From Spirosoma radiotolerans (GTDB taxonomy: Bacteria > Bacteroidota > Bacteroidia > Cytophagales > Spirosomataceae), in assembly GCF_000974425.1 (NCBI RefSeq), contig NZ_CP010429.1:1302001-1366000 (forward strand): a DNA stretch of 64,000 nt. The letters are read 5' to 3'. How positions within the stretch are numbered: position 1 is the stretch's first letter; every line of letters begins with the position of its first letter. Of this stretch, positions 49,364 through 58,084 are shown piece by piece. The notes beneath the pieces were generated by a model. The model was given only the letters and a program-made list of their open reading frames with translations. It was not told the DNA's origin and ran no database searches. The position numbers were made by a program, and so were the translations under genes.

Positions 49364-50593
49364 ATGATGGATATAAATAAAAAACGATTGGCGATAGTGG
49401 GCGGGCCAAAATCCGTGGAAAAGATTTTCCCCTGGCCTATCTACGACGAAACCGACGTACAGGCCGTGGCCAGCGTGGTGCGGAGTGGCCAATGGGGCAA
49501 TCCCGACTGTGCCGATGAAGTAGCCCGCTTCGAGCAGGAGTTTGCTGCCTATTGCGATAGCAAATATGCCGTAACCTGTGTAAACGGGTCGGTATCGCTA
49601 CGGCTGGCTTTAATTGCCGCTGGCTTACGGCCCGGCGATGAAGTCATCGTGCCGCCTTACACGTTCATAGCAACGGCCTCAGTCGTACTGGAAATAAACT
49701 GCGTGCCCGTCTTCGTTGATATTGATCCGAGAACCTATAATCTTGATCCTGAGCGGATCGAGGCTGTGATTACAGAGAAGACAAGGGCAATCATTCCTGT
49801 TCATTTTGCTGGTTTAGCCTGCGACATGGCAGCTATTCTGGACATCGCCAAACGGTACAACCTGCGGGTAATCGAAGATGCGGCCCATGCACATGGGGCC
49901 GAGTATAAAGGCCGTAAACTTGGTTCAATCGGCGACGCGGGTAGCTTCAGTTTCCAGTCTTCCAAAAACCTTACCAGTGGCGAAGGAGGTATCGTGATCA
50001 CCAACGATGATGCCTTGTACGAAACGATGAATTCGCTCCGAAATGTAGGTCGTTTACCCAGTGGGCAGTGGTATGACCACTTCAATCCTGGCTGCAATTA
50101 CCGGATAACGCAACTCCAGGCAGTGCTTCTTTCTGAGCAGTTAAAACGGCTGGACGAGCAGACCATTATCCGCAACGAAAATGGCCTGTATCTCGATAGC
50201 TTGCTGGCCGATGTTGACGGAATTACGCCCTTGAGCCGGGGAGCAGTCGCGGTTCGGCATTGCTATCACCTCTATATCGTCAAGTACGACAAAACCAAAT
50301 TTGGGCAGCTACCCAAGAATGAATTTATTGCTATGCTCTTGGCCGAAGGGGTCCCCTGTTCGGCGGGGTATCCGCATCCGTTGTATAAGCAGCCTGTGTT
50401 TCAGCAAAAAAACTTTATGTGCTACGCTATTCCTGAGTCGGTCGATTATACACAGGTATATTGCCCGGAAGCCGAGCAAGCCTGCCTCCACGAAGCCGTG
50501 TGGATTTTTCAACAGGCCATGTTGGGTACCCGAGCCGATATGGAGTCGTTTGTCCGGGCGATTCAGAAAATTCAAATGGCCGTCAGTGGTTGA
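49364..50593 (+). CDS. DegT/DnrJ/EryC1/StrS-family aminotransferase
   Basis: This 409-residue PLP enzyme has VPPYTFIATASVVLEINCVPVFVDID, then VIEDAAHAHGAEYKG (Asp ligand) and FSFQSSKNLTSGEGGIVITN, where Lys in SSKNLTSGEGG is the Schiff-base residue. It is of the family that aminates keto-sugars (or, rarely, dehydrates). Two Met codons open the frame, and I take the first. It would make an amino sugar or act on a scyllo-inosose-like cyclitol. The substrate is not decidable. It is convergent with the XylR-like regulator and is not in the same transcript as the catabolic run. Confidence 0.88.
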   Translation: MMDINKKRLAIVGGPKSVEKIFPWPIYDETDVQAVASVVRSGQWGNPDCADEVARFEQEFAAYCDSKYAVTCVNGSVSLRLALIAAGLRPGDEVIVPPYTFIATASVVLEINCVPVFVDIDPRTYNLDPERIEAVITEKTRAIIPVHFAGLACDMAAILDIAKRYNLRVIEDAAHAHGAEYKGRKLGSIGDAGSFSFQSSKNLTSGEGGIVITNDDALYETMNSLRNVGRLPSGQWYDHFNPGCNYRITQLQAVLLSEQLKRLDEQTIIRNENGLYLDSLLADVDGITPLSRGAVAVRHCYHLYIVKYDKTKFGQLPKNEFIAMLLAEGVPCSAGYPHPLYKQPVFQQKNFMCYAIPESVDYTQVYCPEAEQACLHEAVWIFQQAMLGTRADMESFVRAIQKIQMAVSG

Positions 50594-50635
50594 CGGAGTC
50601 CGGTTTAAAAATGAGGGGTCTCGGTGGGTAAAAAA

Positions 50636-51808
50636 CTACTTGCCTGCCAGGTACCGATTTCGGTATTCGAGTGGGGTACAGCCTTTTACCTGCCTAAATT
50701 GCCGGGCAATGTTTTTGCTGTCGTTCAGGCCGAGCTCCAGGGCAATCTCAAAAACTGTCAAGTCTGTTTCCAGCAGTTTTTTTGAGAATTTCTCAATACG
50801 TAGATTCTGAATATACTTATAGATGGGGTAACCGATCTCGTGCTGAAACCGCATCTCCAGCGACCGTCTCGATAAAGGTACTTGTTTGACCAGCGCATCG
50901 ACCTGGAGATTTTTGTCGATGTTCTGATGAATGTACTTCAGCGAAGCGGCAATGAAATCGTCGTGAGTAGCATAAATGTCGGTCGACTGGCGGGTAATGA
51001 CCTGCGTAGGCTTGACGATGATGTCATAAAAAGAGGCCGTTTCTTTCCGGATCATACGGTCAAGCAGGCGGGCCGCATCATAGCCGCCCTTCTCGGCATC
51101 CTGCGCAATGCTTGACAGGGGAGGGTCCGACAGCTCACAAATCATTTCATCGTTATCGACCCCTAACACGGCCACCTCTTCGGGGATGCGAATTCCCGAA
51201 TGCCGGCAGGCTTCGGTAATGTGCTGCCCCAGGCGGTCATCGCAAGCCATGATGGCAACCGGTCTGGGCAAGGATAGAAGCCACTGGCTCAGCGAGCTAG
51301 GCTTATAATACCACAATTCCGATTCATTGGCACGTGCAGCATTTCTATTCTCGAAATAATGAACTTCATAACCCGCTCTGGAAATGCTTTCCTCGAATCC
51401 TTCCGCTCGTTCCCGAGACCAGACGATGTCGGAGAACCCATAAAAGGCAAAGTTTTTGAAGCCCTTTTTCAGGAAATAGTCAGCGGCAATGGCACCTGTT
51501 TCGTGGTGAGCTCCCGTTATGTTAGGAATTTCGGTGAACCGTTCCTTAAAGTCCTGCGCAATGAGCGGAATGCCTGCCTGCACGATTTTTCCGATGTTCT
51601 CATCGTTATAGAGTTGTCCGATAATGCCGTCGGCTTCCCATTCGAGGGCCCAGTTCAGAATGCCATCAATGCCCATCGTTTCCCGGTGAAAAAGCGGCAT
51701 CCGACAAAAAATCCAGGGACCATGTTCGCGCGAGTATTTCGTGATGCCTTTCAAGAGGCTCTTGCTGTAATCCTCCGCGAAGTCGATCAACAGAATAATC
51801 TTGTGCAT
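50636..51808 (-). CDS. XylR-like transcriptional regulator (LacI-type sensor plus AraC HTH)
   Basis: This 390-residue protein has a periplasmic-binding-protein-like sensor (about 1-275, with LLIDFAEDYSKSLLKGITKY and VLGVDNDEMICELSDPPL). A C-terminal AraC double HTH follows (about 285-388, LSRRSLEMRFQHEIGYPIYKY and FEIALELGLNDSKNIARQFRQVKGCTP). E. coli XylR has the same order, so a sugar activates transcription. It is the last gene of the leftward catabolic run, 54 bases after the transporter gene, and may regulate it. The inducer is probably a sugar released from glycan; which one is unknown. Confidence 0.88.
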   Translation of the reverse strand: MHKIILLIDFAEDYSKSLLKGITKYSREHGPWIFCRMPLFHRETMGIDGILNWALEWEADGIIGQLYNDENIGKIVQAGIPLIAQDFKERFTEIPNITGAHHETGAIAADYFLKKGFKNFAFYGFSDIVWSRERAEGFEESISRAGYEVHYFENRNAARANESELWYYKPSSLSQWLLSLPRPVAIMACDDRLGQHITEACRHSGIRIPEEVAVLGVDNDEMICELSDPPLSSIAQDAEKGGYDAARLLDRMIRKETASFYDIIVKPTQVITRQSTDIYATHDDFIAASLKYIHQNIDKNLQVDALVKQVPLSRRSLEMRFQHEIGYPIYKYIQNLRIEKFSKKLLETDLTVFEIALELGLNDSKNIARQFRQVKGCTPLEYRNRYLAGK

Positions 51809-51862
51809 AGAGAACGAGTGAGAGTGAATGAGTGAAAACTACGGCGAAGTTGCGCTATCGCG

Positions 51863-53134
51863 TCAGGCTGCTTGTTCGCGCTCTCGTTCATTCACTCGTT
51901 CCTTCTTTAATTTAAGTGTTGCATTTGTAATCAGCGGTTTAGCCCAGAGGCCGATGCTAAAAATATAGCTTAAAGTAAGTAACAAAACCAGCATCGCCCA
52001 GCGAAGGCCGACTAGTTCGGCCAGGCCGCCAATGATCAGCGGTACCAGTGCTCCACCAACGATGCCCGTACACAGGATGCCCGAAAACGTACCGTGATGC
52101 CGAGGGATTGAGTTAAGGGCGAGTGAGAAGATAATCGACCACATTACGGAGGCAAAAAAGCCAGTGGCCGGAAATGCATACAGGGCCACGTCTTTCGTGC
52201 CAAACAGCCCAGCCAGTAAGGCAATGATGGCACCTAATGTGAACAGGATAAGCACATAGCGGCTGTCTGCCAGCTTTAACAGAACAAGGCCCAGAACGCA
52301 GCCTACCGTCATCAGTCCCCAGAAGGCAGCCACCACTTGAGCCCCGGTAGTGGCTGGATCAATACCATGATAGAGTTGGAGAAACGTTGAGATCCAGTTG
52401 GCAATGCCCTGTTCTGTACCGACATACGCAAAGATTCCCGCGAAAAAGAGAAGTACGGTTTTATTGTTCACTAATTCCGTCAGCGTGGTGCCCACTTCTA
52501 TCTTTTCGTCATCCTTAAGCTCCACGGTCGGAAAGTTGATCAGAGCCACCACCACAATCATCAGGAGTGTCGTGAGGGCGAACACCCAGTATAATGATAC
52601 CCATTCGAGATGAACAGGAACCAGCCGGTTGAGCAGGGCAATGGGAAGGCTGGTGTTCGTTGTGTGAAGGTTAAGGACAAAATAACTGTATAAAAAAGGA
52701 CTGATAAACGAAGCGGCTCCGGAGAAAAGTTGAGCCAGTACTGAGTTGAAGGCGAAATGGGCTTCGCCACCCGCCACCCGCAACAGCGGATTGATGACAA
52801 CCTGTAATATAGCCATCCCTACACCAATGGAGAAGAGGGAGACCAGCGCGACCGAAAAACGGGGAAGCAGCGCAACCAGCAGCGCACCCAGAAACGCCAG
52901 AAAAAAAGCCCCAAGCAACACCCGCTTTTCCCGGTGTTTTTCGACTAGTAAGCCCGCCGGTACCGACACGGCGTAGGCGACAAAAAAAGCAAACGGCAGA
53001 AAACCCGCCAGGCCGATGCTCAACTGAAAACTGTCGACCAGATCGGGAATGATAGGCCCCAGAATGTTAGTCAGGAACGAAATGACAAAGAAAATAAGTA
53101 GAATCAGGCCAACAATCAGGGTGTTACGGTTCAT
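51863..53134 (-). CDS. MFS sugar transporter (FHS/FucP-like)
   Basis: This 423-residue protein has twelve predicted membrane segments. The family features are ILGPIIPDL and AYAVSVPAGLLVEKHREKRVLLGAFFLAFLGAL in the first half, QVVINPLLRVAGGEAHFAFNSVLAQLFSGAASFISP in the middle and GTFSGILCTGIVGGALVPLIIG in the second half. FHS transporters bring fucose, glucose or GlcNAc (NagP) into the cell with protons. The context with a hexosaminidase, NagX-like protein and ROK kinase favours an amino sugar, by inference. The C-terminal KKERVNEREREQ tail is cytoplasmic. It lies 66 bases after the ROK gene. Confidence 0.85.
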   Translation of the reverse strand: MNRNTLIVGLILLIFFVISFLTNILGPIIPDLVDSFQLSIGLAGFLPFAFFVAYAVSVPAGLLVEKHREKRVLLGAFFLAFLGALLVALLPRFSVALVSLFSIGVGMAILQVVINPLLRVAGGEAHFAFNSVLAQLFSGAASFISPFLYSYFVLNLHTTNTSLPIALLNRLVPVHLEWVSLYWVFALTTLLMIVVVALINFPTVELKDDEKIEVGTTLTELVNNKTVLLFFAGIFAYVGTEQGIANWISTFLQLYHGIDPATTGAQVVAAFWGLMTVGCVLGLVLLKLADSRYVLILFTLGAIIALLAGLFGTKDVALYAFPATGFFASVMWSIIFSLALNSIPRHHGTFSGILCTGIVGGALVPLIIGGLAELVGLRWAMLVLLLTLSYIFSIGLWAKPLITNATLKLKKERVNEREREQAA

Positions 53135-53200
53135 AGTTAGTGCTTAGGAGTAAAACAAAGGAATGCGTTTTTCATACGTAAGCAGTTCTGTAAAATCTCC

Positions 53201-54052
53201 TTAAAGGTGCTCGCGTTGCTCGACCAGAGCCGCAGCGCCCAAGAGCGCAATGCCTTCTTTTTCTGATTGGAAAATCTTCAGCCGTTTCAGGGTCATTGGA
53301 TAGGCAAAATCCTGCATGCTCTCGAGCATCCCGGCTTTAAAGAAAGGATACGCTTTGGCGATGGAACCCCCCAATACAATGACTTCCGGATCATAGGCAT
53401 ACAGGACTGCTTTGATGGCCCAACCAAAGTGACGGCCAAATTCGACCCATAGTTGTAGTGCCTTTTCTTCACCCAGTTGAGCCGCCTGGCTGGCTTCCAG
53501 GGCCGTTGTTCCGTGAACCGCTTTGAAAAACTCAGCAGAGGCATAATACTCGAAATTTTTGTCCCGGTAAGGCAGTAAGCCGATTTCGCCCGCGCCACAA
53601 TTTGAGCCCGCAAAAAGTTGATTGTTCATGATAATTCCCGAGCCGAGTCCGGTGCCAATAGACATGCCAACCACCGAATGGTAGGATTTCGCCTGCCCAA
53701 ACTGATGCTCGCCCAGGGTGAAACAATTCACATCATTGTTGACAAATACAGGAACGGCGAACTCTGCCTCCAGAATGTCGCGCAGAGCCACCTCTTTCCA
53801 GGAGGGAATATTGGCAACATTGTAAACGATGCCCCGGCCCACATCGACCACCGATGGCACGCCAATGCCGATACTACTGACAGACGAGTCGGCCAGGGGA
53901 CGAATCAGCCCAATCAGTTGTGATAAAGTAGCGGAAAGTGATTCTTTTTGGTGTAACAGACCACTCTTCTGGTGGACAATTAATCCATTCTGCACAAGCC
54001 CGGCCCGCACGTTCGTCCCTCCTAAGTCGACCCCAATAGTCATTTGTTGCAT
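53201..54052 (-). CDS. ROK-family sugar kinase
   Basis: This 283-residue protein has VDLGGTNVRAGLVQ (ATP phosphate motif), IGIGVPSVVDVGRGIV and FVNNDVNCFTLGEHQFG, where the Asp of NND is the catalytic base. SIGTGLGSGIIMNNQL follows. The usual ROK zinc motif C-x-CG-x2-GC-x-E is absent: after AGEIGLLPYRD comes KNFEYYASAEFF. It likely phosphorylates glucose, GlcNAc or ManNAc; the cluster suggests an amino sugar. There is no HTH at the N-terminus, so it is a kinase, not a repressor. It lies 52 bases after the hexosaminidase gene. Confidence 0.85.
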   Translation of the reverse strand: MQQMTIGVDLGGTNVRAGLVQNGLIVHQKSGLLHQKESLSATLSQLIGLIRPLADSSVSSIGIGVPSVVDVGRGIVYNVANIPSWKEVALRDILEAEFAVPVFVNNDVNCFTLGEHQFGQAKSYHSVVGMSIGTGLGSGIIMNNQLFAGSNCGAGEIGLLPYRDKNFEYYASAEFFKAVHGTTALEASQAAQLGEEKALQLWVEFGRHFGWAIKAVLYAYDPEVIVLGGSIAKAYPFFKAGMLESMQDFAYPMTLKRLKIFQSEKEGIALLGAAALVEQREHL

Positions 54053-54104
54053 TCAGTTTGTTAGTGTGTTCGCCTGGTGTATGTACTAAGCTTCGCCAGG
54101 AATA

Positions 54105-56690
54105 TTATGGTACCTTAAGGACAACCGACCTGCTCGATCTACCCGATGCATCGAAGCTTTTTAATGTTAATGTACCTGCGGCTTTCACCGGACCTGCATA
54201 CAACGCGGACTGAGCCGTGGGTTCCGTTCCATTCGTCGTGTACCGAATGGCCAGACCGGGAAGTTCTACATTCGCCTTGAGCATACCCTTTTCGATAAGG
54301 GCACCGGGCAGCGGTAACCGATAGGTATAACCGCCATTGATTGTCGACAGTCGGGGTAAGTCTTTCTGAGCCAAGGTATTGGCAAAAACATTCCAGCCTA
54401 TTCGCATTGACGCTTCGCGCGCCTGCTTATTCTCGATGGTTTCCCAGGGTCGTTCCGGTGCCCAGGCACTTTCGGCGAAGCCCAGCAGTTTAGGCAGCAT
54501 GGCGTACTCAGCCATGGCGCGGCCTTTAATCGTTTCACTCCAGAGCTGGGCTTCTACACCCCGGATGTTTTTGCGGGCACTGAGCTTCATTTTTTCCAGG
54601 CCTGCATACTTTAATGGCTTGCCCATCGACGTTTTGTTGGTTGTCTTGACCATATCGAAAGGCGCAAATGCCCAGTTATTTTTCGTATCGACATAGCCTG
54701 CCCAATACAAACCCGGCTCCTGCGGATCGTTGGTATAAGCCATATCGAAATAAAAATTCGATACGTTGCACAGCACCACCGGATAGCCCGCATTCGCCAT
54801 TCGATTACCCAGATCCATGTCGAACAGATTGTTCCATACATAGGGAACCACGCCCTGGCCAACAAATTCAGGATTTAACACTAATTTTCCGTCAGTAGCT
54901 TTGGCCAATACCGCTTCTTCCCAACCGTGTATTTCCAGGTTACGCTTTTTGAGCCGCTTGACGAGGTTCCGGAAGAAATAGGTCTGCAGATTTTTGGGGT
55001 CTTTGATCGTTGGATTGTTGCTTAACACCCTGGCCGCTACGGGCGATTTTGTCCAGGCACCTTCGGGCACTTCATCCCCACCCGTATGCAGGACATCCAT
55101 CGGTAAACCGGCTGCTTTATACATCTTCGTCAGCTCATCGACCACCTTTTCGCAAAAATGATACGTGGACTCCTGGCCAACGCTCACCACATTATCGGTA
55201 TAGCCCTGCGCCGACAGGTACACCGATTTGTCATCGGGATCGATCAGCCGGTATTCCCTGGCTTCTTTCTCTTTTCCTTCCTTCATCAACCGTTCGTAGC
55301 GGGCCTCCATGGCTTTGATGGCCGCTCGGGCGTGGCCCGGTAAATTGATTTCAGGAATTACTTTAATATGGCGTTCAGTGGCGTACTGCAGGATATCGAT
55401 AAAATCCGCTTTTGTATAATACCCACTGCCGTATTTGCCTTCGTCATACGCCCTGGGCCCTGAGCCATAAGCCGGATGCAGCACAGGCGTTTCTTTTCCC
55501 GACGTATGCACGCGTTGTGCCCCCACTTGAGTCAGCTCGGGCAATCCATCGATTTCGAGTCGCCAGCCCTCGTCTTCGGTCGTGTAGAACAGGAACGTAT
55601 TGACTTTATAAAATGCCAGCAGATCGAGTAGTCGCAGGATGGTTTCTTTCGTCTGAAAATTCCGGCTAACATCCAGATGCATTCCCCGGAAGGCAAAGCG
55701 GGGGGCATCCTCGATCTGTACATAGCGTACGGCAACAGTAGCCGCAGGCTTCAAGTAGCTTGTAGTCGGAAGGAGAGCCAGCAAACTCTGAACGCCATAG
55801 AAAACCCCCGCGGCATCGTTGCCGGTAATGATCACCCCGTTTTCGTCGATGCCTAATCGATATGCTTCGTTGACAACGCCATTCACGCTGACGTTACCCT
55901 TTTTCAGGGCTATACAGGGTCCTTTTGGCGCTCCGGTGCTTACAGAAAAGTTGCTGCCCGTCAGAGTTTTTAGTTTCCGGCTCAGGTAATCCGCTTCACG
56001 TTCGAGGCCTTTATCGGCGTAAATCGGTAATGACGAATCGAGTGTCAAGGTACCCCTACCCGGCGTCAGTTTGACCGGCGATGGAATGATTTGTTGAAGT
56101 TTGTCGGCGGGAAGCAAAGAAGCTGTCAGATTGGTCCGATACGTATGTTCGGGCGTAAACAGCGGCTCGCTATCGATTTTGCCCCGCAGCATTTGCTCTC
56201 GTCGGGTAAAGGGTGTAACGCTATAGTTGGCTACCTGTACGATACGCTCTTCCCGGCCATCTTTCGTGTAAAAGACGAAATATAGCCCCATTGGCGCATC
56301 CGTCAGCTTATTGACGGCTTCTGTTCCTTCATACCGAATTTGGATAGTCGCACCTGGTTTCAGGGTAAATCCTGGGTTAGGGGTGAGTTTATACCAGTCG
56401 CCATTGATATGGTGGACGGTGGCAGGCTGAGGGGTCAGAGGTGGAATGAGCGGCCGGGGAGACATGTTGAAAAACAAGGCCCAATTGGCATCGGTCAGTG
56501 GGGTGCTACTGCCATTGGTGAGGCTGAAGCGGGCTTCGAAGCCCGTGTCTATTTTTGTGAAATTGCTGACGAGTTCCCAGCCAACGGCGATCTGTTTGGC
56601 TTCCTCCGTAGTGGGTGTGCTGCCTGATCGACAGCCATTCATACAAACGCCGATCGACAGGATGAGGATGGTGAAAAAAGCAGATCGCAT
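54105..56690 (-). CDS. GH20 beta-N-acetylhexosaminidase lipoprotein
   Basis: This 861-residue lipoprotein has the lipobox MNGC (Cys20). It has a CHB-HEX-like N-terminal domain (about 35-170), then a GH20b-type domain (about 200-325). The GH20 catalytic TIM barrel follows (about 335-760) with FRGMHLDVSRNF, PEINLPGHARAAI and HTGGDEVPEGAW; the Asp-Glu of GGDE is the catalytic pair. A small C-terminal beta domain ends the protein. It removes terminal GlcNAc or GalNAc from glycans, chitooligosaccharides or peptidoglycan fragments at the cell surface or in the periplasm. It fits with the kinase and transporter downstream. Confidence 0.9.
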   Translation of the reverse strand: MRSAFFTILILSIGVCMNGCRSGSTPTTEEAKQIAVGWELVSNFTKIDTGFEARFSLTNGSSTPLTDANWALFFNMSPRPLIPPLTPQPATVHHINGDWYKLTPNPGFTLKPGATIQIRYEGTEAVNKLTDAPMGLYFVFYTKDGREERIVQVANYSVTPFTRREQMLRGKIDSEPLFTPEHTYRTNLTASLLPADKLQQIIPSPVKLTPGRGTLTLDSSLPIYADKGLEREADYLSRKLKTLTGSNFSVSTGAPKGPCIALKKGNVSVNGVVNEAYRLGIDENGVIITGNDAAGVFYGVQSLLALLPTTSYLKPAATVAVRYVQIEDAPRFAFRGMHLDVSRNFQTKETILRLLDLLAFYKVNTFLFYTTEDEGWRLEIDGLPELTQVGAQRVHTSGKETPVLHPAYGSGPRAYDEGKYGSGYYTKADFIDILQYATERHIKVIPEINLPGHARAAIKAMEARYERLMKEGKEKEAREYRLIDPDDKSVYLSAQGYTDNVVSVGQESTYHFCEKVVDELTKMYKAAGLPMDVLHTGGDEVPEGAWTKSPVAARVLSNNPTIKDPKNLQTYFFRNLVKRLKKRNLEIHGWEEAVLAKATDGKLVLNPEFVGQGVVPYVWNNLFDMDLGNRMANAGYPVVLCNVSNFYFDMAYTNDPQEPGLYWAGYVDTKNNWAFAPFDMVKTTNKTSMGKPLKYAGLEKMKLSARKNIRGVEAQLWSETIKGRAMAEYAMLPKLLGFAESAWAPERPWETIENKQAREASMRIGWNVFANTLAQKDLPRLSTINGGYTYRLPLPGALIEKGMLKANVELPGLAIRYTTNGTEPTAQSALYAGPVKAAGTLTLKSFDASGRSSRSVVLKVP

Positions 56691-56816
56691 AAATCCTTAG
56701 GTTAAGTATCCTTCTTTATTACTTAAATTAGTAGTAAAGATACCATTGCCAAAAGAGGCTTTTTTGCATGCTGATGCTGACGCAACCGGGCTCCCGCTCG
56801 CTGTACGTGAACTGGC

Positions 56817-57965
56817 TCAAACCCGTAAAAATGTCTTTTTCTTGTATAGAAAGTAGAGGAACGCCCACTTTACGGCCAGGTAGCCCAACACGCCCAGAAC
56901 GCCTGCTACCCATCCTGATGAAAGACGATTGATCAATCCGCCAAAGAAGAAGTGGGATGCGTAGGCGAAGTCAATGAACTCGTCGGCCACATAGATCAGG
57001 ATGGAGTTCATGCCGATAACCGTAAAGAAAAACGTCCAGCCTTTGATGCCCTTGACGTCGATGATCCAGTAAAAGATACTGAGTAAACTCAGGCTCAGAC
57101 CGCCGGTAACCAGCACAAACGAGCTGGTCCACAGGTTTTTGTTGATCGGGAAGATAAAATTCCAGAGTACGCCAAGCAGGACAAAGAGGGCACCCGCGCC
57201 GAGCAGGTATAGCGCTTTCTGACGACCTGTTTCATGGTTCGTTTTTAGAAATGAACCGGCAAAAATGCCCAGCAGCGCGTTGCCAATGGCAGGGATGGTC
57301 GAGAACAGGCCTTCCGGATCATGGATCGTTTTGTAGAGATGGCCCGGTACCACCATGCGATCAATATAGCTGGCCAGATTACAGTCCATGGTTAGCACAC
57401 CCGCTCCGCAACCCGGCACAGGTATCAGCGCCAGAGCGGCCCAGTAACCCATTAAAATCCCGACAAACACGCGGTATTGGGTGCGCGGTCTGACATACAG
57501 AAAAATCAACTGAGCAGACATGCCCGCCAGCCCGATACGCCCCAGAACACTCGGGAAACGGGTATCCTGAATTGCTTTGACAAATAGCCCATTGTTATAA
57601 ATGATGCCTAACAAAACCAGCACAAGCCCACGGGAAATAATCTTGCGGGCAATCTGCGCCTTTTCATCGCCTTTTTCTAACCGCGATCCTATTGAAAACG
57701 GCGTGGATACGCCCGCCAAAAACACAAACAACGGGAAAATCAGATCATAGGCCCGGAAGCCATTCCAGTCGGGGTGGGTAAACTGATCGGCGATGAGCAC
57801 AGCCCAGGCCCAGCCAGTTGTTTTGGCCAGAACCTGAAAAATCTCTTCACCACCCATAATCCAGAACATATCGAATCCCCGCAAGGTATCGAGCGAGAGA
57901 AGGCGCTTAACGGGGACAGGCTGGAGTACAGCAGGTTCGACTGATGATGTAGATCGTATAGCCAT
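56817..57965 (-). CDS. NagX/HGSNAT-like membrane acyltransferase (DUF5009)
   Basis: This 382-residue polytopic protein has about ten membrane segments. It has RLLSLDTLRGFDMFWIMGG near residue 22 (the family opener with conserved Asp and Arg), and GFRAYDLIFPLFVFLAGVSTPFS. Relatives are eukaryotic heparan-alpha-glucosaminide N-acetyltransferase and bacterial NagX, which occurs in GlcNAc utilisation loci. It may acetylate glucosamine units at the membrane or move an amino sugar across it; NagX function is not fully settled. It lies between the GH20 and phosphatase-like genes in the same direction. Confidence 0.8.
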   Translation of the reverse strand: MAIRSTSSVEPAVLQPVPVKRLLSLDTLRGFDMFWIMGGEEIFQVLAKTTGWAWAVLIADQFTHPDWNGFRAYDLIFPLFVFLAGVSTPFSIGSRLEKGDEKAQIARKIISRGLVLVLLGIIYNNGLFVKAIQDTRFPSVLGRIGLAGMSAQLIFLYVRPRTQYRVFVGILMGYWAALALIPVPGCGAGVLTMDCNLASYIDRMVVPGHLYKTIHDPEGLFSTIPAIGNALLGIFAGSFLKTNHETGRQKALYLLGAGALFVLLGVLWNFIFPINKNLWTSSFVLVTGGLSLSLLSIFYWIIDVKGIKGWTFFFTVIGMNSILIYVADEFIDFAYASHFFFGGLINRLSSGWVAGVLGVLGYLAVKWAFLYFLYKKKTFLRV

Positions 57966-58084
57966 AGATTTTGGATTAGCAGGCGTATGAATCGATATAA
58001 TTTAAAATGAGGGCTATAGCCGTGTTTGGATACAAGCCATTTCTGTAGTACCTATGACTACTGTTAATTCTGTAGAATTCATGT

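Noticed and set aside
51806-51900. Inverted-repeat-like GAACGAGTGAG/CTCACTCGTTC sequences between MFS and regulator genes
   Set aside because: Pairing is imperfect and one arm is inside the MFS coding end (RVNERERE), so simple-sequence similarity is the easier explanation.
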